A stretch of DNA of 64,000 nt from Helopsaltes ochotensis (taxonomy: Eukaryota; Chordata; Aves; Passeriformes; Locustellidae): positions 517,997 through 581,996 of the forward strand of contig VXBM01000240.1 of the NCBI GenBank assembly GCA_013400155.1, read 5' to 3'. Positions 36,134 through 48,800 of the stretch are shown here, piece after piece. The position numbers and the translations under genes are program-made. The notes under the pieces were generated by a model. The model was not told where the DNA came from. It did not search any database and saw only the letters and a list, made by a program, of their open reading frames with translations. How positions within the stretch are numbered: position 1 is the stretch's first letter; each line of letters starts with the position of its first letter.

Positions 36134-38439
36134 CAGCCTGCCTAGGTCATCTTTTAAAAAGTCAGTTTTCTTAAGCACAGATCTGTACAGCAATATCTTC
36201 TGCCTCTGAATGTAGGCAGAAATATCATCTCCTCAGGACTGCCAGGATTCTCTGCAGCTTTCATGGCTGCCAGACTGTTACTAATGCCAGCTGCAAAGTT
36301 TTTATTCATCAAGGTACAAATTATATCTGGAGCTAGGCATCTGAAACTTTTTCTCCTTGCGACAACTGATTCTTTCAGCGTTAGAATTGTGTGCAAATGG
36401 CTCTTCTTTTCATGGCACTGACCTTTCAGTTTGAAATCATAGTAATTTCCTTTAGGAAACTATCCCAGAGACTTGGGTGGTAGGCTGGTGTGTCTGTGCC
36501 TGGGAAAAGGATCTTGGCTTTACCTTTCTGACTTTGGTGTCTCAAGTGCAGCTGCTGTGTTCATCTTTCTCAGTGGTCTTTAAGGGTGATGGAGCCTCCA
36601 ACACTCTAATTACTCAGTCTTCCCCACCAAACTTGTTCATTGTGGACATGCATGGGTTTTTCTCTCTTTTGTTAGTGATGGCATAGCTCTGGAGGGCAGT
36701 ATAGTGTCCTGGAAAATGGGATGGTAGTGCTAAATAGCAAATGTTAGGCTCCTTGATGTCCAGAAAATTGTGGTCCCACTGTTGTTCAACCTGTGTGTAT
36801 ACATTAGTCATTCCTATCAGGAACAGAATGGTGATGGCTCAGGTGAGCTGGCCTACAGCAGTACCGTATATCTGAATGGGCAGCTCAGGCCAGTGACCTG
36901 GCATAAAAGCTGTGATGTGTGGAGCAATTCTTGTGATCCCATCTGCAGGAAAAAGCCAGGCCCACAAACTGCAAAGAGGAGACATCAGAGAAGCAAATGC
37001 AGCAGATGTAGAAGTAAGATCAGTGAGAGCAGATGTCATTGTAGAGAGTGCTGCACAAACACAGGAGCCATCCTTTAGGTGTCTGTTTCTGTGCCCTGAG
37101 CAGGCAAATGCTGCACATAGGGCATGTGCTGTGCTGAAGAAGTGTGCAGGTGAGAAGACACCTGAGAACATAGGATAGATACTGAGCACTGCAAGTGCAG
37201 AATGGACATAACAGAGCATTTGGTACTCTTTGGACTGCAAAGAGGAAATTCCTGCCTGGGGAGATGTTTGTGTTCATGTAGATGTAACCTAAGGTAGGTG
37301 TAACGCAGTTCTTGGTACCTGACCACATCCAGCTTAAATATGTGTGTCTAATGAGCTAAAGGCATTATTTAAATGTATATTTAAACTAGGTTTCTATAGA
37401 GAGTTGTATTTTACCTCTACTCATCATAGTGTTCTTCCAAACCAGAAAACATTTGTATATAGTATATGTACATTGTTATATATCCACTCAGGCAATGTTA
37501 TTAGCCTGGTAGGCCAAGTTACTGTAGCCATCACCATTCAACACCTGAAGGGAACATGTAATGTTTGCATAAAGGATGAACTGTGTTAACAGACATAGAG
37601 ATAAAAATGTACAGAGAAAGAGCACAGTAGCAAGAAACATTTGCTCCAAAGGAGGTCTTTCTTAGCTCTAGTAATAAAGTTGCATTTCTGTGCTATGAAT
37701 GTATTTTGAACTTGTGCAAAGTCTGTGTTAAAAAACCCAATAAACTGGGCCTACTTTAATAGCTATTAGGTGGAAATTAGTGTCTTTTGGGGAACAATTA
37801 GAGCTTCTACTAGTGCCTTTGGAGTAATATTGTAGAGGAACTGTACCAATTACACTCAAAATATCTTGCAATTTTCAAAGAAATAAAAAGTAATTAACAG
37901 CTTGCCTTTGTAAGTCTCATTATCTAAGTTCTGAACTGTTTCAAGGCTAGGATTTTAATTGGAAAATTATTGGAAAGCTTTCCCTTAAGAACTATTCCCT
38001 TTTCCTTTTTATCTCTCTGTCTTATATAAACAGATTTTACAGTACTTGTTTGTGATGCTGCTGCTGGGGAAAACAGTTACATCTTGGTTTATTAGCCAGA
38101 CAAGACAACTAGGAGAACTGGATAAATCTGTGCATTTTCATGATGAGACTGTTTGAAATTACCCATCAGCATGTGTAATATTTTTTTGTTTATCTTGTAT
38201 TGTCAAAACAAATGTACATTCTAAAGGATATTAGCTAGCTAATTGTGGTTAGAGCCTAAGCTTTGTATGCCAATAAATCAAACTGAGAGAGAATTCTAGC
38301 CTATTTTTTACTATTCTTCCTGAACTCTGAATTCCTTTGTAAAGCAAAATTTTACTATAGCAAAGACATATAAATGCTAGGTAGTACTTTAGCAATAGAA
38401 TAGCATTAATATTTATCATAATCTATGTAAAAATAAGGG
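36134..38439. other. Intergenic spacer
   Basis: 2.3 kb without a recognisable element. Dense overlapping open frames at 36770-37330 occur on both strands with no conserved motif; I do not call a gene. Confidence 0.55.
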
Positions 38440-38818
38440 TTTGTCCAGCCTGGAAAATAGAAGAGAAGGTTTAGGGATGACCTAATTGTGGCCTTCTTGT
38501 GGAAGGAGCCCACAAAAAAGATGGAGAGGGACGTTTTAGAAGGGTATGTAATGACAGGACAAGGGGAAATAGTTCAAATTGTGAGTAGACTTAGATTAGA
38601 TATTAGGAAGAAATTTTTTACTGTAAGGGTGGTGAGGTCCTGGAGCAGGTTGCCCAGAAAAGTTGTGGATATTTCATCCTTGGAACTATTCAAGGCCAGG
38701 CTCAATGGAGCTCTAAGCAATCTGGTCTAATGGAAAAGTGTCCCTGTCCACAGCAGAGGGGTTGGAACTAGATGACCTTAAGGTAATTTCCAATCCAAGA
38801 CATTCTTTGATTCTGTGA
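38440..38818 (+). mobile_element. CR1 LINE 3'-end fragment
   Basis: Plus-oriented CR1 3' UTR: 'ttagggatgacctaattgtg', 'tagatattaggaagaaattt', 'caaggccaggctcaatggag' and a terminal 'ttctttgattctgtga' close to the CR1 octamer repeat. Of the 3'-end fragments here it keeps one of the better-preserved termini. Confidence 0.92.
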
Positions 38819-39451
38819 AGTATACTAAAAATTTCTGTTACACAGTTGAAGCATAATGGCAAATTTAGTTTAAGAAGTTCCACATGTTCTGTGTCAAACT
38901 AGGGGACAGGTAGTTACTGAGTTTGCTCATTTTAAAATCACACTGATGCCAAAAGGCAGCAGCAATTACTTTTAGACTGATGCAAAATCCTGCTTTAGTG
39001 AAGTAAAATCGTGGGCTTAAAGCTGGTGGAAGTATTGATATGTGTCAGCTGGACTATTCTTGATCTTGATCAAAAAAACTGGCATTGCATTGGGAACTTC
39101 GGGAAACAGTGTGACAGAACTATCCAGCTTTGGGAAACCGGGATATTTTGGCTATTAAAATCCACAAAAAGGGGATAAAACCTGGGAAATTTTTTGCTCC
39201 CTGGAAGTGTTGCCTATGGTTTTATCTCCTTGTAGGTATAAATTGAAAATGTCTAGGTAAATTAAATGTACTGCTCAAATGTTTTCACTGTGAATTAATC
39301 ATCTCGAACCATGCTTTTCTATTTCCCTGTACTCTTGAGAGAGCAGTTTTAAAAAGCACACAATTATTTTATGCTTGAGATAACAGAGGATCTAGGGCTC
39401 TTGACAAGCCAGTGGACTAATTAGGACAATAGCAGATCACACTAATGAGTG
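38819..39451. other. Intergenic spacer
   Basis: 0.63 kb of AT-rich sequence between a CR1 copy and a solo LTR; nothing recognised. Confidence 0.6.
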
Positions 39452-39457
39452 GGGTAC

Positions 39458-39705
39458 TGTGGATGCTGAAAGCCTGATCAGAAGAGAAAGTCAGATGGAC
39501 TTTCCCAGGCATTGCGCTGGGGGAGCTGGGAGAAGGCATTCCAAACAATTTCTAATCTCTGTACCCGCTGTTTGTCCAACTTGTTTACTAGCAAAGATGT
39601 TTACAAAGAGGTGTTGGTCAGAATGACCAATCATGTCCAGTTGTATCGGAATAGTGTATAAAAAGTCATATCATTATTTCTGCTGTCCCTAATACAATAA
39701 CAATA
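39458..39705 (+). mobile_element. Solo LTR with 6-bp target-site duplication (copy 2, same family as 35761-36127)
   Basis: A 248-bp element starts TGTGGATGCTGAAAGCCTGA and ends AACAATA, with the final CA changed to TA. GGGTAC flanks both ends (39452-39457 and 39706-39711). It shares with copy 1 the start, the block 'aagatgtttacaaag.ggtgtt', 'accaatcatgtccag' and the TATA-like 'tataaaaag'. It lacks parts of the centre and the AATAAA region. It has the same orientation as copy 1, 3.3 kb away, but its different flanking duplication shows an independent insertion. Confidence 0.88.
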
Positions 39706-39711
39706 GGGTAC

Positions 39712-42700
39712 CAGTTTTGAAGGGATGCAGCATGCAGTGCTGCAAGTATGCACAGGAGGAAGATTGACTTTGATCGTATTTCAGCTCAGCATTAAACTGG
39801 TCTCACAGACCACTTGGACAGTTTGTGCAGTGCAAGGACTGTGTTTGTGGCACTAAAGCAGGCAATCTGTTTTCAGAGCCTGTGATCTTCCTTGCTGCTA
39901 AAGAATCATTGTGCCTACCTAGAAGGCAGCACTGCTAGGTTGCTATAATAAAACATTATTTATGTAGGGAGATAAAGAATGGGAATTTAAGTCTTAGCCT
40001 TTGAATGATACCTCTTTTTCTACCTTTGTGAGGCACTGAGTCCCTCCTAATCTTTGAAAGGAGCCCAAAATTGAGCAGAATTACCCAATCCTGGAAACTT
40101 AGCTAGAAGGGGAATCATCTACTTTTCAGGGATGGCACATTAAGAGCCTTTATCTCTTGAGATGTTTCTGTCTGATGTCAGTGCTTAGGGCCATGTATGT
40201 CAAAGGAGGATTCCTTCACTTGCCAAAATAATCTGTAGTGAAATAACATATTTATCATGCATAGAAGAGTCACCTGTTTAAAAGGCAGGTGGTTTTGTTT
40301 GTTATGACTTCATCAGGACAATGAAGAAAACATAAGAAAAGATTCTTTTTAGTGTTGGGTTAAAAGGCAGATTGTAATGTGGTATAGAGCACAGAAGTAT
40401 ACTGCCTTAGCAATGAGCTGATGAAAGCATCATCATTATTAATTGCACTATTTGCATCAAGGATATTGTTCAGTTTGGGTGAGTGAACTGAGATATTTCT
40501 GAACCTGCTTGGGCATAATTTTTTAAAGATGTCATTTGGTTTGCAATAGTCTTATCTGCATCAACAATCACAGCTGAAAATGGAACCATATATCTCAAGT
40601 AGACATTGAATTCCTGTATCTGTTGAATCTGAAGCTGTCACCACTCTAAATATCTTTTTAGTCTTTCTGTTTGAATTGTGGTCAACTGCTGACATAAAAG
40701 CAACCACTTCCAAGTAGATATAATGACAAAATTCCTAAATTTGGGTATCTGCTTCACTATAGTCACCTGTTTGCATTTATTTGGGACTCTTTTTGTCTCC
40801 TCTTGCCACTTGAAATGTTTCTGGTGAATCTGTTCTCATGTGTGACTTTTGGGTAAGTGAATGGAAATAAAGTGAAGGATCAAAACCTTTTAGTGTGAAA
40901 GACTCTGGTACTTGTGAACATGTTATATTTTTCATGCAGAGAATGATGGATTAAGTACTAAAAGGAAAGCTACAATTTTTCATTTGAGGTGTTTTGCTCA
41001 ATTTAAGGTCTAGTTCAGGGGTATTCAAAGTACAAAAACTAATGGAAATTTAGTTGTATTTGATAAAAGACCCCAGATATTGAAATATATACTCTTGCAT
41101 GGTACTTGTTAGACATAGAACAAGAAGGTGTTTATTGTGCATTAGCACAATATATTCTGAAATACACCATTTCTGTCAATATTTTGATTGCATGATTTAA
41201 CTAATAGTCTCCTGTATGCTACATAAATATTTTCCTTGCCAGGTCAAATTGATTTCTGGTTGTTGCTCTTAGGTTCAGGTGTTATCAGTAGATTGTAAAT
41301 CTGCTAAATTAATTGTACTGCTAGAACATGGAGTGCAGCTGTTGTTATTCCTCACACTAATCACACAAAATTACTTTTGCAGATATACAGGTTACCTTGA
41401 ACAATCCAATTGGATATTCAATATTAATATTGTCACCCACTTATTGTAGACAGAAAACCCATTTTTAAAATTCTGTTCTTGTATTACAAAATATGTTTGA
41501 TTGGACATATAAGAGAAATATTAAGTATTAATATTAAATTTAATTTAAAATATTAAAACAAAAATGAAATTGTGACCATTGACATTTAGGTTCTAGTTTT
41601 TTTCCTTCCTTTCTTCCTCCTGTTTCCTTTCCTATGCAGATGGTTTCCAGCACAGGTTTTCATAGGACTTGTACATTTCCTATCAAAGCCCTGTGATTTA
41701 CAGCCATGCAAGCATGGCTCTTGTAGTCTTTTCTTCCATCCTAACAGGCAGCATACAGCCCTTTTTCTCTTGGTGAATTGCATCTGTTCTGTAATAGATG
41801 GAAAGCTGGCAGAAAAATGGCTGGAGTAGTTATCAAGGTGATAAAAAACCCCAGATGAATTATTCTGCCATGATGTGCATTTTATATTCCCTATTTTTTT
41901 CTTTCCTTTCAGTTTTGCTACTTTCAGTGTTCCTAAACCATTGCATTAAGAAGGACAAGAGCATAAAGATAAGGTGTGACCTTTGACCTATTTCCATTAA
42001 CATGTAGCATAACTTCATCATATCTTTTCTTTACTACTGCTGTTGCCAGAGTTATTTGTTAATAGCATACTTCAAAGGCTTAAAATTAGAATAATCTAAA
42101 ATATCTGTCAGTGGCAGAAGAAAACCATTAAACAATAGCAAGTGAAAATCTAAGAGCTATCTTAGGCTAAATGTTACCCACATCAGCTGGTGTACCAGAA
42201 ACCTGATTTTGAATCATCTTGCAGTCTTGATTAGAAAATGATTTTTCCCCCCCATTTATTGATCTGGAATGAGATGGAAGCATAATTCCTGAGCACTTAA
42301 ACTAGCTCAGGCTATGACTGCGCATTCCAGTAGGTAATGAGAGATTCTGGTTTTGGGGTTTCTTAAGTTTTTAATTTTAACTTAAACTTCTGAAAAGCTG
42401 ATTACTCTCGCAGCAGGCAACTAGCTTTTTAAAAAGGGTTTGCTCTCCTGCATGGTAATTTCTCCTCCTTTAAGTTACCTGTTCATGTCTGTTATTCTTA
42501 AATGTCATGTGATTAAAATAAGCTTAAAATAAAAGCCTTCTCATAGCCAATTCCTAATATCTGACAAACAGTATTGCTCTGTGTAAATATAAAATCATTG
42601 AATTAAGAGAATGTTATTACCAAAAGAACCTTGCAAAGTTGTGTCACTTACTGGGTTGGTTTCATAGTATGCAAAGCACATGAGGCTCCAAATACTGAGA

Positions 42701-45127
42701 ACAGACTGCTTGTAACACCAAGCATTGCCCTGTCAGGACTTGGGTCCATCTCTTGGTTCATGTACTGTGAAACTTTAATAATGTTCTATTGAGGCAAGTC
42801 AAGTGTAGAACTAAACTTTCCTTCTGACACTCAGCTTAAAGGAAAGACATACTTCTTTAATAAATACCATATTTAATCTCCATAGTTCCAAGTAGCTCTG
42901 AAAATGACTAAGATCACTTGCTTTCATAATGATTATTAATGTTCACTCCAAAGCTGAGTTTGCAGATGGGGCCACCATAGTACCAATAGAAAATAACTTT
43001 TTCAGTAATGACTAATAATATAGGCAAGTTGGGTGGACCTCCTGGGCAGTCTGAAATAAATAATAAGATTGAATTAAGGATCTGCACTGTGTCTTTAAAT
43101 TTTATTTGAGAGATTAATTTTCCTTTGTCCATCTTTCTATTACCTTTTATGTCATGTATTTTATGGTATTTATAAAAGGTAGTGTTAGATAAACATTACA
43201 GGAAGTGAGTAAAATATAATTTCAGTTCAATACAAAATACACTTATAATATGCTACATTGTTTGTAAACATATTTCCCTGGCTCTACTTTCAGTCAAAAA
43301 GCCAGGCAGCTCTCTGGGCAAAAAGGAGAGGCATCAGAGTGTGAGCTGTCCTTATAAACTTGCAAATATGGTTGTCTTAGGCTAAGCTAATCACTTCTGA
43401 GGCAAATGAGCACCAGACCTGGAATACTAATAGAGGCTTCTGGCCACAGCCTGTGGCTCATCCAGGGAGACATGTAACTGGGAGAGAGCTATGAAAAAGC
43501 ATCATGGCAGGATCAGATGGAAAAGAAAAAGTGAAGGAGTCTCTGTAGTGGTACAGAGTCTAGTTATTTCAGATTGACAAGCCTGGAACCTGGAAAAGAG
43601 GAAACAACTGCTAAAAAGCAGAGTAAGAGAAAAAATTTTAAAATAACAAAAAATAAAACCAAACCAAACTAAACCCTACCCAATGATGAAAGAACTCACA
43701 GAAGAACAATTGCATGGCATAGGACTGAGAACATAAGGTTCACATTGTGTCTACATCTTTACTACAGTTCTGAAGGAGTAGACTTTGTTGAAAGATCATG
43801 TCAGCTACTTTCTTAAACAAGAGGTGAAAGAGAAACTGATGCAGCAAACTGAGATGAGGAGAGGGGCAATGCCAGAGAGTATACTTGGGTGGTGTTGCTA
43901 ATATGTATTTCACAATGGGATTAACATACCTTTCACCATTGACTTTTCTTGAGCAGAGTAGGCAACCCTGAATGTCACAAGCCTGTTTTATAGATGAATG
44001 TACTTGGTGTAAAAACTTCAAAAATTGTTGAGTTTAAGAAAGCCACAAACAGCTATTTGAAGACTTGCTCTCTACCCTAACACAATATTTTTTTCAGGTA
44101 CTAAAAAACCAAAATGTAATGTTTTGTAGAAAAAGTGTTGATTTTGGGTACTGTATAAGAATCAGTTGAAGCCTGTTGCAAATTTCCTTGCGTTTCCCAG
44201 AGTTCAAGGAATGCCCTGTGGTGTCAGACCAATCTCTGATGGTGAAAATTGAAAATGCTGTTTAGAGAGAAAAAGACAAATCTAGCTGCTTTCTGCCACC
44301 CATTCCACTTGTACTCCTCTACTATCCACGTTCATTGTGTGAGGGATGCTGAAGGGTAAAGTCCTGGTCTTTTTGTTCCTTCAGCATTTGGTACAACACC
44401 TACTTGAACCTTTTGCCTCTACAGCTTTCTATGGCAACAGATTCAACAAGTTCACTACAATCCATGGGGAAAAAAAAGAGAGCGGTTTATACATTTTAAA
44501 TTGATCCTCTTCTATTTTCAGTGAGTGATCTATAGTTCTGATACTTGGGAAGATTTGATGAAAAACTTGTGCATGTACCTTTTCTTCTGCTTTGTGATTT
44601 TGTAAGGTTTACTTGTATGTCCTCTCAGATTTTTAATTCTCCTTGCAAAGCAGCTGGTTTCCCCCTATCATCATTCAAATTGCTCTTCTGTGCTTCTTCC
44701 CTCTCTCTACTATTTCCTTCCTGATATGTGGAGAGTAGAGCAGCAAATTGTGCTCGAGATGAGAGCTCAGCAAGGTTTTGCACGGAGGAAGAACAGTGCC
44801 CTCTGTCTTGTTCTTCTGCACTTCTGGGTTCAGAAGACAAACTGCATCATCAACTGTTAAGTGCTGCAATGTGCAAATCCCTGTCCCAGACATTTTCCTT
44901 TGGCATCTTCCTTATCTTGAGGCCATATCTTTATGTCACTCCCCAGAAATGAAATAAGCAAAGACCCCTGGAATTCCCTGACGCCAGCATATGAATTAAT
45001 GCTTCTTTTGGAAAGTTGCAAATAGGATTTACTCCCGCCAACCAGAGGCTAACCACTCTCTTCCTAGAGGGGATTTGTCTTAAGTTGCAATGCAAAATGT
45101 AACCAGAGGTATGTATTCTATTACCAT
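39712..45127. other. Intergenic spacer, 5.4 kb
   Basis: AT-rich, unique-looking sequence. Pyrimidine-rich stretches occur at about 41598-41635, and an AT-only stretch lies near 41520-41560. I recognise no gene, RNA or transposon. Confidence 0.6.
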
Positions 45128-45298
45128 CTGTTAAAACCATGTAGGGCAGTGTTCTTTACCTCTTCCATGACTCATCCCTCATAACTCCTGTGTGGATCTT
45201 CTGTTAATGGGCCAGCTGTTAAAACCAGGTGGGGCAGTGTTTTTTATCTCTTCTACGACCCATCCTCCCTCCAGGGAATATCTGCTGTTAATGGGCCA
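45128..45298 (+). repeat. Tandem duplication within the LTR start
   Basis: Two copies of an 83-88-bp unit: both start ctgttaaaacca.gt.gggcagtg and both end ctgttaatgggcca. They are diverged by substitutions and a few indels. Confidence 0.85.
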
Positions 45299-45818
45299 TT
45301 AAGACTCACTGCATGACTGATAAAATTCCATCATCCCATTGTGAGATGCTCTACCCAGGGGAGGAGCCCAGCATTCCTACCTGGATAAAAATCTGAGAGT
45401 TAGAACACCAAGGCAACCTGTTTCCACTGGATTCCCAGAGGAAGACTGGACCCATCTCACCACTGCTAAACCTTCAGAAGAAAACTACACTGTTCTACAG
45501 GATCACTGCTTCAACAGACCCACATCTGTCACTCCAGGAGGACTGCAGCCACCATTTATTCAGACTGCTACCAACACCCTGACCAAGGTGTCAGGTTGTA
45601 AGCTGACTCTATAAGTGTTTTCTTTTTGTTTGGTTGTTTTTTTGTACTACTGCATTTTTATTTTAATTTTCCTAGTAAAGAACTGTTATTCCTATTCCCT
45701 TATCTTTATCTGAGAGCCCCTTCATTTCAAAATTATAATAATTCGGAGGGAGGGGGTTTACATCTTCAAGGGAGGCTCTGCCTTCCTTACCAGACACCTT
45801 TATTTCCAAAACAAGACA
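45129..45818 (+). mobile_element. Endogenous retrovirus LTR, plus orientation (related to 34332-35103)
   Basis: It begins TGTTAAAACCATGTAGGG and ends TTTCCAAAACAAGACA. The 3' ~200 bp (from 'aaagaactgttattcctatt' through 'aaaattataataattcggag' to the end) match the LTR at 34332-35103 read on its own strand. An AGTAAA polyadenylation-like signal precedes this block. The first ~170 bp are a tandem duplication (45128-45215 and 45216-45298), so the true LTR start could be 45129 or 45217. I found no clean target-site duplication. No retroviral coding sequence adjoins it. Confidence 0.75.
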
Positions 45819-48800
45819 GGGTTGGTGACCATAATGGTTCTCCATGGATTATGTTGGCACAGTCACAGCGGTAAAAGAAAAGACTCCCTAGAATCATGCT
45901 TGTGGTGGTTGTTTACACTGTTGAGTAGGGAGGGATTTTCTTATTTCTGGCAATGAGTATTTGACTGTACATCAATTCCCACTATTTATTTGGATTTCCA
46001 TATTTTTCTTCCATGAAATGTTTAATGCCTTTGCATCATATGCTGTTTTCTAAATTAGAAATTCACTTTAATCTTAATTCACTTTTTCAATTTTTTTTGA
46101 AACTCCCAGATTTTTTGAGAAGCAATTACTAAGGCTGAAATAGTTTACATGACCAGAAACTGAAACCTAAAGATACTCAGTCACTGATGCAAGATTTTCA
46201 TTAACATTTATCCACAAATAATTATGGATATTTTATTCTGAAAAACATCTTATCTCTGGAGCCATATTACTGCAAAGCTAGAATATACATTTCTTTGCAC
46301 AGACATTTCCAACCCCACACCAAACCAGCACTTGCTTTTATAGGGTCCCTTCTACAGAAATGGTCCTATTAATACAGCAAATGGCAAAAGACCAGGCAGT
46401 ATTGGGTCTTGGAAAGTGTATTGCAAAGGAGAAGCATATAAGAGAATCCAGGGGGAGACCCAGGCCCTGAAACCCTGGGATGAAGATACCTGCCTGATGT
46501 ACTCCTTGTGTCACCAGCAAGGCCTCCACAAGACATTTACCAGTAGGGGATGAGCTACTGGCTCCTATAAGACCTTCAGGCCATCTCCTCCTCTCACCAG
46601 CAGTCTTCCTGAGTTTCCAGGAGGCTGGAACATAAGGCATTTGCACCTTTTTGCTTCTATTTCTCTGAGGTCCCAGTGTTAAGAAGATGAGGCACTTAGA
46701 AGGTAATGTATGATTTTGGGTTGAGATAGACAATCCATATCTTGGCAGGTATACTAAATAGCAAACAATATTCATGAACTTTTCCTACTAATAAACTTCT
46801 CCCTTGAAGGAAAGTATTAACTTGAAAATGGGAGAAGAAACGTGGGTTTTCTTTTACACTTGGTTTTTCCATTTGTGTAGTTTACTATTCACAAACTGCA
46901 AATATGTTATTTAAGAGTCTATTTTATTTCCTGAGATATTTTTGTAGCTATGTGATGTGAACAGTATTTGTGTCTGTCAGAGCCATGCAGAAGGCAGAAA
47001 TGCCTGCGAAGGCACAAGGAAGCATCTGGATGCATGGCAGGTGTTGGGTTTATGCCTGAGGCTGACAAGTACTAATTGTCACTAATAGCTGCCTGAAAGG
47101 AGCTGAACAAGGTTACAAAGCATGTAAACTGTAAGTTCAGCAAAGTGAACTCCATACTCTGAATAGCTGCAGAGAATGCAAACGAGACAGAGGGTGTTAC
47201 TCTGTGAAATCACCTTGTTTGAGTTGTTTGATAAACCATTCTTCAAAGTAATGAGTTAAAAATTACCTGCTATAAAAGAGATTGAAACAGCAGGTTGTGT
47301 TGCAGAAGTCCTATGATTTGGAATAGATCCCTCAACTTGTCTGCAAGATCCAGACCTCTGCCTTATGAACACACTGCAAAGTCTCCTTCAGGAGGTTAGG
47401 AGGAGGGTTTATCTACCATGAAGATGCTTTTGATTGTGTCCTGTGGGTAATTTTCTCTGGTGTCTGAAAGCTTGCTCCCAAGGAGCCTTGCAGTTCTGGC
47501 TGTAAAGAACATAATCGTAGTGACTTCAGTGTAAATGTAATGCTTTGTACAGTCAAGCACTGAATGCTTTAAAGCATTCATTAAGCAAGGTGGAGGAAGA
47601 GGAGTGAAGATGGGAGGATGAGTACCAGCAATAGACTTATGTTGCTGCTGCCTTTTCTTTCAGAAACCCTCATATTCTTCAGTTTTGTAACAGAGTTTTG
47701 ATGTCCAGCAGGGTAAATGCACTGCTCTCCAGGAGTGTGTCTTCTGCATTGCACAGAATTCTGATCAGCATTTGGGGAACTGTAAGCTGTTAATTTGCTA
47801 TTTCCATTCTCTTCCTTTTAGTCCTTATGATAATTTTAGCAACTGCATAGGAAAGCTGCATTTCACATAAGAGCTCGCATCCCTGGTTCCAAGTCTGCCA
47901 GCCACAACAGCTGTACTGTGAATGAGGTGAAGGAAAATTATATGGTGTGGTAGAGGTCTCCTTTAAGGAAAAGGACATAGATTCTAGGTGTAGCACCTCT
48001 TTCATTCTTGAAAGGCAAGCCAAACTTAGAAGTAGGCCCTAAGGCTCTTGTCTGATTGCCCTTGGGCAGTATCTTGAGTCTCACTCCAGCACCTGGGAGT
48101 AACCAGGACTCCATACTGAGTTCCTGTGTTAACAAACAGCCAGCACAGCTGTTTTGGAAGGCTGTCAGTCGTGTAGGTAGAGGTTCAAGGCTTCAAATCT
48201 TAGTGCTGATTCCCGGCAACAAAAATGTTGCCCTGGACTCAGTTGTTTCTTTTTCAACCTTTCATTCAAAACAACTCTTTTAAATGATGAAGTGTAGCAC
48301 ACAGTAGAAAGGTGTCAGGTGCCTCTTACTGGGTATGACAGTAAGATAATGAGTATGCTCTGTTTTTTCAATAGGATATTCAAACTGCTGGATAGATCCT
48401 CAAGAATATTTATTTAGGGTTGCTTGATCCTCATGTTTCACTACTTCACAGCTAAATATTATCTTAAAATGCTGCTAAAGGTACACACCTATTTACAATT
48501 TCTTGGTTATGCTGCCTCCCAACATGTTTTCAGTGTCATCTTCAGACAGAAATGTAAATAGAGGAAAAATATTTATACATAAGAAATACATCCATGCGTA
48601 TAGACTGAAAATTGTGTCATTGCCAGAAAAAATTAAAGCCACAAAAAATAAGAAATTAAAAATAAATCTTTCAATATGAAATATAAGTGACTTTATCAGC
48701 TTTGAAGGTGATTGATAATGTTGTATAAATGCTTACATGTGGGAATGAGAAATGACAAACTTCTCAATGTTTTAGAAAAAAGCACAATAGCTTGCAGGTG

